Positions 9,180-18,263 of a stretch of DNA of 64,000 nt are shown here, piece by piece. Where the stretch lies: NCBI GenBank assembly GCA_964506435.1, contig CAZDLK010000005.1, positions 7,788 to 71,787 of the forward strand, read 5' to 3'. The stretch is from JAOZHU01 sp964506435 (GTDB lineage: Archaea > Thermoproteota > Bathyarchaeia > Bathyarchaeales > Bathycorpusculaceae). Below the pieces are notes generated by a model. The model worked only from the letters and a program-made list of their open reading frames with translations, was not told where the DNA came from and did no database searches. Within the stretch, counting starts at the first letter, position 1; the number at the start of each line of letters is the position of its first letter. The position numbers were made by a program, and so were the translations under genes.

Positions 9180-10544
9180 CTATTCAAATGCTGAAAGATG
9201 CTCCAGCTTCATGCCCATAAGCGCTAAGTCTGCGGGGTTTTGTACGCAGCCCATGCTGGCGTCTATGTTGCGGTGCACGGGGTGAACCCACATGCCTTCT
9301 GGCGCAAGATTAAACTGCAACGGAACCTCCAAGCTTACGCCGTACCGCTCTGGTAAATCCGTGATTAATTGTCCTTTTCTGCAGGCGTTGCGTGCGGCTG
9401 CGTAGCTTTGTACCAGTTGCGGCGAGGCAAAGGCGCCGATGCCGTGCCATAACGCTGCGTTTTCAGGCGAACCCAACGCGTAAATGAAAAACTGCGGTGA
9501 AGACGGTGTCTCTGCAAAACTGTAGTCAGCCAGCGCTGTGCCAGTGACTGTGAAGTTGTCTTTGGCCTGTGCGATGCTTACGTCGTCAGGATCCATGGCG
9601 TTGGGGTAAAGCTTTGTGTTTTGGTATTTGACGCGGATGCTTTCCAGCTTGTCGCCGTCGAAGTGGATTTTTCCTCGGGCGGCGCGTTTGGAGCCGTAGC
9701 CCCGTGCTGAATGCGGCACAGTCAACAACGTTGTGCGTTTCGTCATGCTTCGTCCCATGCAATCGTACGCTTGCTTGACTGCCTCGTAGCCTTGGTGTGT
9801 TTCGCTGATTATGTGGTGCAGTAAGCCGTCTTTTGTTTCCGTCTTCAACGTAGCCAACGGCATGCGCAGCGCGTAAAGCGATAGGTCTATGCCGAAGGTT
9901 TCTGTGAGCGTTTCCAGTTGCGCGTATTTTACGGCGTCTACGAAATCCACGTATTCGCCTCTTGCGCTTTCCAAGTATTGAGCTACGAGTTCGGCTTCGT
10001 TTTTAGAGATTAATGTGCCTTCGTATTTGGCTGTGAACTGTTTGTCTACTGTGAGGTTTTCTGTTTTGGTGTAGGCTGCTGGAAATGCGCTTTGACCGCT
10101 TGTGACTATTGATTTTTTCAGCGGGTTCATGGAGTACCTGTCTGGCTCCACGTCATCCGTGTTGAGCAGGAACGGGACGATAGCGCCTTCAGGCGGATTT
10201 TTGAGGGCTTCGCATATTTGCGCCGTGTCGCCTGCGTCTGGTGCGTGTAAGCCGTAATCGTAAAAGTAGTTGCCGCAGACTGCGAGCATACGTGTGGCTA
10301 TGATTCCTTGAACTTCTTCTACGGTTAGCTGTGGGTTGGTGTATTCTACTGAGCCTCTTAGGAAGAAGTGTTTTCCCTCAAAAGTTGTGTCTACGCGTTG
10401 GCCATTTTTGCAGCGGAAGAGGGTTACGGGTTTCCTGTTTTTCTCCGCTTTGAAGTTGTTGAGCTTTTCAACTATGGCTTTTACGCATGGCCATGAGTTT
10501 TCAAGGAAATTCGCTACAAGCATGTGGCATAAGTCGTCAGGCAT
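9180..10544 (-). CDS. Hypothetical protein, 454 residues, family not recognised
   Basis: A full-length soluble protein of 454 residues without membrane segments or a signal peptide. I see no motif that I can assign. Conserved-looking blocks include CGNYFYDYGLHAPDAGD, VPHSARGYGSKRAARGKIHFDG and the C-terminal VHPVHRNIDASMGCVQNP. Histidines and glycines cluster in the last block. It sits 7 bp downstream of the GNAT gene and 17 bp upstream of the metallopeptidase-like gene, all on the minus strand, so the three probably form an operon. Confidence 0.6.
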   Translation of the reverse strand: MPDDLCHMLVANFLENSWPCVKAIVEKLNNFKAEKNRKPVTLFRCKNGQRVDTTFEGKHFFLRGSVEYTNPQLTVEEVQGIIATRMLAVCGNYFYDYGLHAPDAGDTAQICEALKNPPEGAIVPFLLNTDDVEPDRYSMNPLKKSIVTSGQSAFPAAYTKTENLTVDKQFTAKYEGTLISKNEAELVAQYLESARGEYVDFVDAVKYAQLETLTETFGIDLSLYALRMPLATLKTETKDGLLHHIISETHQGYEAVKQAYDCMGRSMTKRTTLLTVPHSARGYGSKRAARGKIHFDGDKLESIRVKYQNTKLYPNAMDPDDVSIAQAKDNFTVTGTALADYSFAETPSSPQFFIYALGSPENAALWHGIGAFASPQLVQSYAAARNACRKGQLITDLPERYGVSLEVPLQFNLAPEGMWVHPVHRNIDASMGCVQNPADLALMGMKLEHLSAFE

Positions 10545-10550
10545 AAGTTG

Positions 10551-11423
10551 TTATCCTCTTTCTAGAGATTCTGCTATGTACGTGCAGCCTTTAGCTGTTG
10601 CGTTTCCTAAAAACATTCTTGTCACGCGGAACTTTTCCTTTAATCCCGCCTTGAATAGCAGGTTTAGCAGAGCTTTTTCTTCGCTGGGTACGCAGATGAA
10701 AACCTCATGGTGCGCTAGTTTGCTGAGTACTGTTTGGAGAAGTGCCACTGCGGCGTCGCCGCGGTTTCTATGGCACATTAAAGGTCCAATCGCCGCGGTT
10801 TCAGAGTAAACTGTTGCTGTGCAGTACCCTGTAACGTCGTGTTTATCAAACGCTATGTAGCATAAGTTGTCCTTGTCACGTAGGATGGGTTCCAACAGTT
10901 TCTTTCTGTTCGCTCCGAAGCATTGGCTGTCAAAATTAATCATGGCTGTGGCGTCCTGTTTTTTTGCTTTTTGCAGTTGCGTTGTTTCCGCCGTTACGGG
11001 CGAAGCTGTTTTTCCCTGAAGAACCCGATAATCCACATCAGGTTTGAAACCGGAACGCTTGTAGAACCCGATTAAATGCGGGTAAGCGTAAAGCCCAATT
11101 GTCTCCGCACCTGTGCTCTGCAAGTAGTCAATTGCCGTTTGCACTAACAATGCGCCAGCGCCTCTTCGCCTCTGTGCTTCCGCGACTACGAGGTTGCCGA
11201 ACCATCCTATTCTGCCAAAACTGACGCATGTGGCGATGCCTGCGCGTTCTGAACCGCGGAATGCGACGAAGCAGCCGCTGGGTTCAAGCTTAGTTGCGAA
11301 CTCAAAATCTTCCACTGCCATGTTCCAGTCCATGGTGTTGGCAAGCTGAACTGCAAATTGAAAATCAGCAGTGCGCATTTTCTCCACATGAAACATAAGA
11401 TTATTCTCTTCGCTCTGGCACAT
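10551..11423 (-). CDS. GNAT-family N-acetyltransferase, two-domain
   Basis: A 290-residue protein. The N-terminal half is a GNAT acetyltransferase with the acetyl-CoA-binding motif A (LVVAEAQRRRGAGALLVQTAI, near residues 77-97) and the terminal FYKRSGF strand. The C-terminal 120 residues look like a second, degenerate GNAT-like domain (CFGANRKKLLEPIL, then GYCTATVY), an arrangement known from YitH-like proteins. The true start may be an internal Met such as residue 10 or 16. It opens the three-gene minus-strand cluster 8633-11423. The substrate is unknown. Confidence 0.75.
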   Translation of the reverse strand: MCQSEENNLMFHVEKMRTADFQFAVQLANTMDWNMAVEDFEFATKLEPSGCFVAFRGSERAGIATCVSFGRIGWFGNLVVAEAQRRRGAGALLVQTAIDYLQSTGAETIGLYAYPHLIGFYKRSGFKPDVDYRVLQGKTASPVTAETTQLQKAKKQDATAMINFDSQCFGANRKKLLEPILRDKDNLCYIAFDKHDVTGYCTATVYSETAAIGPLMCHRNRGDAAVALLQTVLSKLAHHEVFICVPSEEKALLNLLFKAGLKEKFRVTRMFLGNATAKGCTYIAESLERG

Positions 11424-11590
11424 AAGGGTATTCCAGTGTTGTTCTTTTTGTTGTGGAAGGTTGAAATTGCTTTTTTCATATTATACTTGGCTAATAATTC
11501 GTGTTTTTTCCGAACCTTTCTGTTGATTTTGTGGTTATATAACTTGACTAGCAATCTGGCTCATATGTGATTCATATGATGGGTGATGCT

Positions 11591-13186
11591 TTATAGCCAG
11601 TTTCGTGATTTAACCACGGTTTTTCCAGCTGCTTTCAGACTTAAAGCGTCTTCGTATGGGCACATTTCGACGCATCGCAGGCACATTATGCAGTTGGAAG
11701 TGGTTACGTCTCCGCCTTTTTTCTCGTAAACTTCAGTTACTTGTGTTGGGCATACGCGTTTGCAGACTCCGCATTTTGTGCATTTCTCCTCTTTCTTGTT
11801 TAAACGGAGAACCGAGACCCATTTGAAGGGTGGAAAACGGTTGAACAGGGCTATTAACGCGCCGAGGGGGCAGATTCTGCACCATGCGCGTCTGTAGAAG
11901 AAGGCTGCTACGGTGACTACGCCCAGCACGAACAGGTTCAGTGAGGTGATGTAGAAGCCTAATTCGTAAAATTGTCCGGCAGTTTTTTCAACTATCCATT
12001 CTGGGCGCATTAGTCCAACTGAAGTCTGTAACAATATGCATAGGGGTTTCATGGGGCAAACTTGGCAGAACGGCGCTGAAAAGTATTGGTAGATAAAGCC
12101 TCCTTGTTCTGTTCCTGGAACCAGTTGTGCACCAAATATGGCTTGCGAGCCGAAGATGACGCTTAGGATTATGAGAAGGGCTAGAATCACGTAGCCGAGT
12201 TGATGAAACTTTTCGTTAAAGCGGTCTGATAAATTCTTATGTTCTATTTTGAAGAGTTTTCTGAGGCGAGTGACCAAGTCCAAGTATAAGCCGAAGGGGC
12301 ATATCCAGCCGCAGAAAAATTTACCCAGAATAATGGATAGTAGGATTACGAAGCCGAATACTATGGCTAAGCGTTCTAAGCCAGAAATAGCATAGTTTAC
12401 TCCCCAACCGCGTCCAGCATCCCAGAAGGGGTAGATGTAAGTTTGTATCTGCCAAAGTGGGCAGGTCGCGGTTTTTCCGCATGGATAGTAGCATGCGAAG
12501 GCTGGAATTGGTAGGCCGTCTGGCATGGTTTCGCCTAGTTCGCGTGCTCCGACGAGGTATTCGTGGGGCGTTATTTGTTCAGCAGGCACTGGCAAAATGG
12601 TGTGGTCAATGAACATGCCGAAGAATAGGAGGAAGACAAAGATTATTTGGACGAGTAGCCTTAGGGAACTGATTTTTCTGGTTTTGTTTTTTGTTCCTGT
12701 TGCTGCTACTACTCCGCCGACGCTTAGTGAAATTGCGGCTACCGTTATGAGTGAGTAATTGGGTTTGTAGGGTGGTAGCATGGCTGGGGGAGGTGATGCG
12801 AGTGGGGCGACGGGGTCGGTTACCTCAGCGTGTAGTCTGTCGCACATGTGACCGTATATTGGGAAGATGTTCCAGTAACCAATCATGTCAAGCTGTTGAC
12901 TGACTGTGAAGTTGCCGTTACTGTCAGTTTGGACAAAGTGGTCTATCCACGTGTAGTCTGGTCGGGTGAATGTCACTCGCACGGTAATGTTTTCTTCAAC
13001 TGGGCATATTCTGCCTGTTAAAGTGGCGGTTTCGTTTAGTTCAAAATGCGTTTTGTTTATGTCTGCCGTTATGTGTGGACCGTAGCAGCCAGTAGCTGAT
13101 TGAAAATAATACGCGCTAAGGATACATACGGCGACTGCGATTGCGAGAGTAAAGCAGAGAGTAGTTTTCTGTTTCATGTCTCGCAC
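11591..13186 (-). CDS. NapH/NosR-like membrane polyferredoxin with N-terminal Ig-like domain
   Basis: A 531-residue membrane iron-sulfur protein. An N-terminal helix or signal is followed by an outward-facing Ig-like domain (residues 35-115), then about six membrane helices. Between helices are the CGWICPFGLYLD and CRICPLGAL cysteine motifs of the NapH/NosR/RdxA electron-transfer family, plus CQVCPMKPLC. The C terminus has two cytoplasmic [4Fe-4S] motifs, CTKCGVCKRVCP and CIMCLRCVEMCP. Relatives move electrons across the membrane to periplasmic reductases. The Ig-like N-terminal domain is unusual for the family. A NosD-like surface protein is encoded next to it, but no reductase. Confidence 0.8.
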   Translation of the reverse strand: MRDMKQKTTLCFTLAIAVAVCILSAYYFQSATGCYGPHITADINKTHFELNETATLTGRICPVEENITVRVTFTRPDYTWIDHFVQTDSNGNFTVSQQLDMIGYWNIFPIYGHMCDRLHAEVTDPVAPLASPPPAMLPPYKPNYSLITVAAISLSVGGVVAATGTKNKTRKISSLRLLVQIIFVFLLFFGMFIDHTILPVPAEQITPHEYLVGARELGETMPDGLPIPAFACYYPCGKTATCPLWQIQTYIYPFWDAGRGWGVNYAISGLERLAIVFGFVILLSIILGKFFCGWICPFGLYLDLVTRLRKLFKIEHKNLSDRFNEKFHQLGYVILALLIILSVIFGSQAIFGAQLVPGTEQGGFIYQYFSAPFCQVCPMKPLCILLQTSVGLMRPEWIVEKTAGQFYELGFYITSLNLFVLGVVTVAAFFYRRAWCRICPLGALIALFNRFPPFKWVSVLRLNKKEEKCTKCGVCKRVCPTQVTEVYEKKGGDVTTSNCIMCLRCVEMCPYEDALSLKAAGKTVVKSRNWL

Positions 13187-13273
13187 TCAAGCATTTACTT
13201 GGGCTTTTCGTGTTCATATAATTTTTGTAAAATTAGCTTTTGGGCTGTGAATGATGTTCTGTGAAAGCTTCAT

Positions 13274-14224
13274 TTAGCGATTACGTTTCCTGAAGTACAA
13301 CAGTAAGCCTGTTACTGCTATTGTTACTCCTACGGTAGCAATCAGGACCAGTGTAGTGGGGGATTCGGGGTTTGCAGTTGGAAGCGATGCTGCGCTTTCC
13401 ATGAGCGGGTAGCGGTCTTGGTTTTTTAGGTCGATGGTGTACGGTGAATCGCCTTTTCCATTTTTATCGTTGTCTACTCCAGTGTAGTCGCTCCAGTAGT
13501 TGCCTTCCTTGTTGTTGTCCCAAATGTTCGTTGAGTAGGTGGTGCAGTTTTCAATGGCGTCTGTGCATTGGCAGCCGCTGACTTGTTCCCTGTTGTTGAT
13601 GAAGCTGTTGCGGTAGCTAGTCATGTTTTCGGCGAAGCATCCTGCGCTGTTTACAGCCAAGAAAACGCCTTCGTCGTTGTTTGCGATGTAGTTCTCGATG
13701 ATGCTGTTTGAGGATTCTGAAACCATGATGCCTACTACGTTGTCTGTTACGCTGTTGCCTATTATCGTGTTGTTTGAGGTCCAGATGAATAAGCCTATGC
13801 TGAAGTTCTTAATGTTCAAATTTTTAATTGTTAAGTTGCCTCGGCTTCTATCTGCTATGTCGATGCCTACTGTCCACGGCGGTGTTTCTGTTGTATTGTA
13901 TGGTCCTTGGCCCACTATCCAATCAGTGTCTTTGGTGCCGTTGTATGTTCCTTGCAGGGTGTAGCCTCTGCCGTCGATTATGATGTTGCTTGTTTCCACG
14001 ACGAAAGCCGACTGCACAAGCGGAGAAGCACACACGTCCGCCGTAAAATAATATGTGTTCCCGTCACGCCGAATAGGCGCTGTCGCAGGCTCAACCGAGC
14101 CATCAGCCAAAATGCGAATTGTCTGAAATTGTGTTGCGGCTGCGCTAAGAGACACAGCGGGCACTACGGAAAAAAGTATCAGTGCAGTTATCACCACAAG
14201 AGTGACGATAACAATTTTTCTCAT
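13274..14224 (-). CDS. NosD-like parallel beta-helix surface protein
   Basis: A 316-residue protein with an N-terminal signal sequence (IVIVTLVVITALILF). Residues 110-230 carry repeated NNTIIGNSV / SNSIIENYI rungs typical of right-handed parallel beta-helices of the NosD and CASH type. A C-terminal anchor helix is followed by a basic end (LLLYFRKRNR). Topologically it is an extracellular protein tethered to the membrane. It is encoded 87 bp upstream of the polyferredoxin gene on the same strand, so the two may work together. NosD helps copper loading of N2O reductase, but such repeats also occur in glycan-binding proteins, so a metal role is only a possibility. Confidence 0.7.
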   Translation of the reverse strand: MRKIVIVTLVVITALILFSVVPAVSLSAAATQFQTIRILADGSVEPATAPIRRDGNTYYFTADVCASPLVQSAFVVETSNIIIDGRGYTLQGTYNGTKDTDWIVGQGPYNTTETPPWTVGIDIADRSRGNLTIKNLNIKNFSIGLFIWTSNNTIIGNSVTDNVVGIMVSESSNSIIENYIANNDEGVFLAVNSAGCFAENMTSYRNSFINNREQVSGCQCTDAIENCTTYSTNIWDNNKEGNYWSDYTGVDNDKNGKGDSPYTIDLKNQDRYPLMESAASLPTANPESPTTLVLIATVGVTIAVTGLLLYFRKRNR

Positions 14225-14433
14225 AGCTCACTCGACTAAATAGTGCATGCGGTTTCTAAAAAATATGCCGAATTCCTAACTCGAGATTGGTAGGATTTGT
14301 CCTGTGCAACGCAAGCTGTGTTAAGTGCTTGTTTCCAAAATTTTTTATAGTTTCTACGCCATAAAAAGCAGAGAGCAGGCGAGAGCCAGCTAAACTGAGT
14401 GAGAAACCTGAAATTAATTATAGATGAGGCGAG

Positions 14434-14931
14434 ATGAGGATGAACAAGAAAGTTTTAGCTTTAATCGCGTTGGTCGTTGTGGTGGGTGCGCTGGTCGCTA
14501 TATTCACAGCTGAGCCTTGGTCTGTTGCGCCCCCGCAGAGTCAAGAGGAACTGGATTTCACCGTCAGCGGGTCAAATGAGTGCCTTAGGTTTCTAGACCG
14601 CAATGTTCAAACTGCGTACATACCGTTCAGGACTGGCGCAAACGAACAATGGCAATTGACAATAAATTGCACACAGATGCCTGGCGCAGGCGGCTGGACA
14701 GAAGTATATATGTACAAAGGCTACTGGGATGAAGGCAGCGACCACAAATGCGTATCGCAAGACCTCTACCCCATCATAGGCCAAATAGAAACCACAGATT
14801 TTCAAATACGCGCCAACAGTACCTTCACAGAAAACTTCGGTGAATCCACCCCGCAAAGCTACACGTTGTTCTTTATTCTTCCGCCAGGCGGAACAGGCAC
14901 TTACCACGTTGCACTAACGCAAATAACCTAA
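14434..14931 (+). CDS. Membrane-anchored extracytoplasmic protein of unknown function
   Basis: A 165-residue protein with a basic N terminus and one hydrophobic helix (residues 6-24), followed by a soluble outward-facing domain. The domain holds two Cys (NECLRF and NCTQMPG) and a third (HKCVSQ), and ends in a beta-rich segment (SYTLFFILPPGGTGTYHVALT). No family is recognised. A TATA-like tttttatag lies about 90 nt upstream. The gene stands alone. Confidence 0.6.
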   Translation: MRMNKKVLALIALVVVVGALVAIFTAEPWSVAPPQSQEELDFTVSGSNECLRFLDRNVQTAYIPFRTGANEQWQLTINCTQMPGAGGWTEVYMYKGYWDEGSDHKCVSQDLYPIIGQIETTDFQIRANSTFTENFGESTPQSYTLFFILPPGGTGTYHVALTQIT

Positions 14932-15073
14932 CCAAACACTCATTCCCTCAGCGGTAATCAATTGCCGCCCGAGGCGACTAGCCTTCATTCGAGGCTGAAG
15001 GGAAGATTTTTTATATCAGAACAATCAAAGTGGTACACAAGTTTTTCTATAATTCAAACTTTGGAGGGAAAAT

Positions 15074-16717
15074 ATGCGAAAGTATGTTAAAAAAGGCAAG
15101 TTTTCAGTGACTGCCATTTCAGGCACCTACGTGATTGTCTTGGGCTTCAACGCTGAAAAATCAGATACCAGCGGTCTTCTCGGTTTTGCGATTAACCGCA
15201 CAGACCACACTGAAGGCGAGCAGTATTGGCTCCGCGGCATAAAGACATTTGAGGAAACGGTGCCAGACCCTGTGCCTGGGATGCTGTACTCTACTTTGGA
15301 GCATCCTGTACAATCGTTCCACTGGGGCGATTACACGGCGAAGGCAGACCACAAGTACACGTATACTGTGGTTCCGCTTTTTGGGAAACCTAAGAGCCTG
15401 CAGCAAGGGGTACCTGTGGAGATTAATGTAGAAACAGAATCAGCAGATATGGGGAAGCACGCAATTCATTTCAACAGGGGGGTAGCTGGCAGCCAAGCGT
15501 ATAAAGCCAAGTTTAAGAACAAGCGCCCCGAAGATGTGAAAAACCGAAAAGCGTTTGTCTGGTTGTCTAGAGGTCTCGAGGAAGCAGTGGTAGATTTTAT
15601 CAGCCAAGCCAATGGTCGCGAGTATGGTTTACGAGCTTCTATGTACGAGTTCAACTATCTTCCTGTGCTGGAAGCATTCAAGAAAGCAGCGGGTCAGGGT
15701 GCGGATGTTAAGATAGTTTATGATTCGAGGAAAGAGAACCCGCGAGAAAACAGTGATGAAGCAATCGACAAAGTAGGTATCCGTGCGCTTGTGAAGAGGC
15801 GGGAAGCCAATCCTTCGTACATCTCGCACAACAAGTTCATTATTTTGCTTAAAGATGGCAAGCCGATGGAGATTTTGTCAGGCTCCACTAACATGACGTT
15901 GAGCGGCATTTTCGGGCAAGCCAACGTTGGCCACATCGTACGCGATGAACAGGTAGCAACAAAGTTCCTTGATTATTGGACAGAATTGTATAATGATTGT
16001 CCAGCTAAGGAATTGCGTGAATGGAATTTTACTGAAACGCCTGACCCAGCAGGACCATGTGTTCCGAATACCATTACGCCTATTTTTAGTCCGCGGAAGT
16101 CGTTGAACGCGCTCAAATGGTACGCTGAAAAAATGGATGAAGCCAATGACATGGTTTGCTTGACCGCAGCATTCGGTGTACACGATTTTCTAAGGGATGT
16201 GCTGTCTAAGAAGAAAAACTGTTCCAGATATGTGATTCTTGACAAGAAAGGAAAGGATTACGATGCTCTTTGCAAAGTTCCAAACGTGCAAGTTGCTGTC
16301 GGTTCGCACCTATCTGGGGACACGCTGTATCATTGGGCGAAGGAAAAAATCACGGAATACAGCGTTCACGTCAGATACATTCACACCAAGTTCATGTTGT
16401 TGGACCCCTTAAGCGATAACCCAGTAACTATAACAGGCTCAGCCAACTTCAGTGATGCATCAACCACGAAAAATGATGAAAATTCGCTAGTAATCAGCGG
16501 AGACAAAGGAACTGCTGACATATACCTTGGAGAGTTCATGCGGCTTTTCTACCACTTCTACTTCCGCTATGTGGTGCAGAATCAAAAAGCGAAAAGTGGC
16601 TCTAAGGAAAAACAGCGGTCTTACCTAAAACCCGACGATTCATGGGTAACGAAGTATTACCAGAAAGACTCAAAGAATGAAAGAGAACGCATAATGTTCG
16701 GACGCAAACTAACCTGA
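15074..16717 (+). CDS. Phospholipase D-fold (HKD) protein
   Basis: A 547-residue protein with both halves of the phospholipase D active site. The first motif is HNKFIILL near residue 252 with SGSTN about 20 residues later; the second is HTKFMLLD near residue 437 with TGSANFS. Each has the HxK and the downstream Asn of the HKD signature, although the Asp is displaced. The first 130 residues look beta-rich (possibly fibronectin-III-like) and may bind a substrate. There is no signal peptide. Members include phospholipases, cardiolipin synthases and nucleases; this long, secretion-signal-free form could be a nuclease. A TATA-like tttttatat is about 60 nt upstream, and a GGAGG ribosome-binding site precedes the ATG. 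Confidence 0.8.
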   Translation: MRKYVKKGKFSVTAISGTYVIVLGFNAEKSDTSGLLGFAINRTDHTEGEQYWLRGIKTFEETVPDPVPGMLYSTLEHPVQSFHWGDYTAKADHKYTYTVVPLFGKPKSLQQGVPVEINVETESADMGKHAIHFNRGVAGSQAYKAKFKNKRPEDVKNRKAFVWLSRGLEEAVVDFISQANGREYGLRASMYEFNYLPVLEAFKKAAGQGADVKIVYDSRKENPRENSDEAIDKVGIRALVKRREANPSYISHNKFIILLKDGKPMEILSGSTNMTLSGIFGQANVGHIVRDEQVATKFLDYWTELYNDCPAKELREWNFTETPDPAGPCVPNTITPIFSPRKSLNALKWYAEKMDEANDMVCLTAAFGVHDFLRDVLSKKKNCSRYVILDKKGKDYDALCKVPNVQVAVGSHLSGDTLYHWAKEKITEYSVHVRYIHTKFMLLDPLSDNPVTITGSANFSDASTTKNDENSLVISGDKGTADIYLGEFMRLFYHFYFRYVVQNQKAKSGSKEKQRSYLKPDDSWVTKYYQKDSKNERERIMFGRKLT

Positions 16718-16734
16718 AACCGCGTTGCTTATGG

Positions 16735-16840
16735 TGGGGCTGCCCGGATTTGAACCGGGGTCTATAGCGTTCTCGGCAGACTCGCGTTTGGAGCCGTGCG
16801 CCCGAGGCTACAAGCCTAGACCAAACTAGCCGACAGCCCC
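16735..16840 (-). tRNA. tRNA-Pro (anticodon CGG) with 31-nt intron
   Basis: The minus strand gives a tRNA with acceptor arms GGGGCTG and CAGCCCC, discriminator A, and a T arm CCCGG-TTCAAAT-CCGGG. The anticodon stem GTAGC / GCTAT closes only if a 31-nt insert (16770-16800) is removed after position 37. The anticodon is then CGG. Exon 1 is 16801-16840 and exon 2 is 16735-16769. The insert is at the canonical archaeal 37/38 site and would be removed by the splicing endonuclease. Confidence 0.9.
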
Positions 16841-16967
16841 CGCCGCCGTGCACTTGCAGGCTCTATCTTCATTTACGACCCACTAAAATAAGCATTTCTC
16901 AGTTTTCTGAAGGCTGCACCTATTTATACTTTAAATAGAGGGGCTATAGACTTTTCCACGCGCTAGC

Positions 16968-17597
16968 TCACACACTCTTTTCCGACGCTTCAGCCACTGA
17001 AGGCACAGGCGGAGAAACATCTGCAACAGCAAAATCAGGTTCCGAAGCAACCACCACTCTTCTATGATAAACCCGTGCAGCAATACACAAACCCGCTGCA
17101 ATCACAGCCAACCAAAAAGGCCACTGAAACCCAGCCGAAATCAACACGCTAACAGTTGTACCCTGAACAAACGGTATAGGCAACACGCTCTTCACCGAAC
17201 CAGACAACGGCACCTCAAAATGCACCAACGCCTGAATAAGAAACGCTGACACAAACAGAATAATCACAAAAGACAACACCATATACAACGGCTTCTTATA
17301 CGCAAAACAAAGCAGCGTCTTCGAATACGTCTTCACAGGAAAAAGCGAGTAAATCACCATCACAATACCACTCATCAAAAGAGTAAGAACACCCACTAAA
17401 TTCGCCGCCCACAACAAAGGCACCGTAAACCCACCACTGCCCAACACATCAAAACTCGTATTCAACGGCGAAACACTCGCCGTAACCAAATTCTCCCCAA
17501 CCTCAAGCTGCCACCACGGATAAAACAGCGACACCACAACCACCACAAGTACCGTGATACCGCCAGCAAGACCCAACCAGTTAAACCTCAACAGCAT
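16968..17597 (-). CDS. Multi-helix membrane protein, function unknown
   Basis: A 209-residue hydrophobic protein with four predicted membrane helices (near residues 10-27, 57-85, 105-128 and 152-177). The first extracytoplasmic loop is large (ENLVTASVSPLNTSFDVL). The C-terminal tail is cytoplasmic and rich in Val, Pro and Ala. No family is recognised. The gene begins 13 bp after the stop of the upstream LEA-like gene, so the two form an operon and may form a membrane complex. Confidence 0.65.
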   Translation of the reverse strand: MLLRFNWLGLAGGITVLVVVVVSLFYPWWQLEVGENLVTASVSPLNTSFDVLGSGGFTVPLLWAANLVGVLTLLMSGIVMVIYSLFPVKTYSKTLLCFAYKKPLYMVLSFVIILFVSAFLIQALVHFEVPLSGSVKSVLPIPFVQGTTVSVLISAGFQWPFWLAVIAAGLCIAARVYHRRVVVASEPDFAVADVSPPVPSVAEASEKSV

Positions 17598-17610
17598 ATT
17601 TTACACCTGC

Positions 17611-18168
17611 TTATCCTATTGGAAAATCAGGAATCGTGAAAACCTGATCAGTTTGAATGCTGAGTCCACTAATGTCAGCAGAAATCCCCGTCAACTCGAT
17701 ATCAATAGTTTTCTCGCCCTCATGAGCCGTCATGACATGGTTCACGGCTTCCTGCGTCCAACCACCATCAACAGTAACCGCCGCAGTCTCACCAGCATCG
17801 ATTTCAACTGGATTATTAATAACTGCATACCCCAGTGGAAAATCATGCTCAGCACACCGTACCTCAGCAATCATCGAATTAACCGACACATTAACCTTCA
17901 AAGGATTCGTAACCTCAAAAGTCACAGAAACCGTTCGCGCCTCAGCATCATAATGAGACTCCACCACCTTGAAATTCTCAATAGCCTCCTCCAGCGCGCT
18001 CTCAGAAATAATACCACCATCCTCATCATTCACAATCATGTTTATTTCAGGAGGAATAACTAACCCCAACAGATTACCACTATACGCAAGCAGCACCCCC
18101 GCAATAGGCAACACGCTAATAGCGATCGAAACAGCAGTTAGAAGCAACTTTACCTTATCCACCATCAT
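17611..18168 (-). CDS. Membrane-anchored protein with LEA/WHy-like domain
   Basis: A protein of about 185 residues: one N-terminal membrane helix (LLTAVSIAISVLPIAGVLLAY) and an outward-facing beta domain. The segment VTFEVTNPLKVNVSVNSMIAEV and the following NNPVEIDAGETAAVTV resemble LEA-14/WHy-type immunoglobulin-like domains, in which NP motifs start a strand. The exact start is uncertain because ATG, ATG and GTG codons stand together; an upstream GTG at 18177 is possible. It is followed at 13 bp by the multi-helix membrane protein gene. Confidence 0.6.
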   Translation of the reverse strand: MMVDKVKLLLTAVSIAISVLPIAGVLLAYSGNLLGLVIPPEINMIVNDEDGGIISESALEEAIENFKVVESHYDAEARTVSVTFEVTNPLKVNVSVNSMIAEVRCAEHDFPLGYAVINNPVEIDAGETAAVTVDGGWTQEAVNHVMTAHEGEKTIDIELTGISADISGLSIQTDQVFTIPDFPIG

Positions 18169-18263
18169 TCCCCACACTATAGCAAAGAATAAGACACCAC
18201 GGTTTTTTAATGTTTATGAATGCCAAATAAACTCAACACCGCCAACCGCTGTTCTCCGCGGCT

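Noticed and set aside
14932..15073. Hairpin (gaggcgactagccttcattc region) as an RNA gene
   Set aside because: The pairing is short and imperfect and no known RNA pattern fits; at most it is a terminator or chance hairpin.
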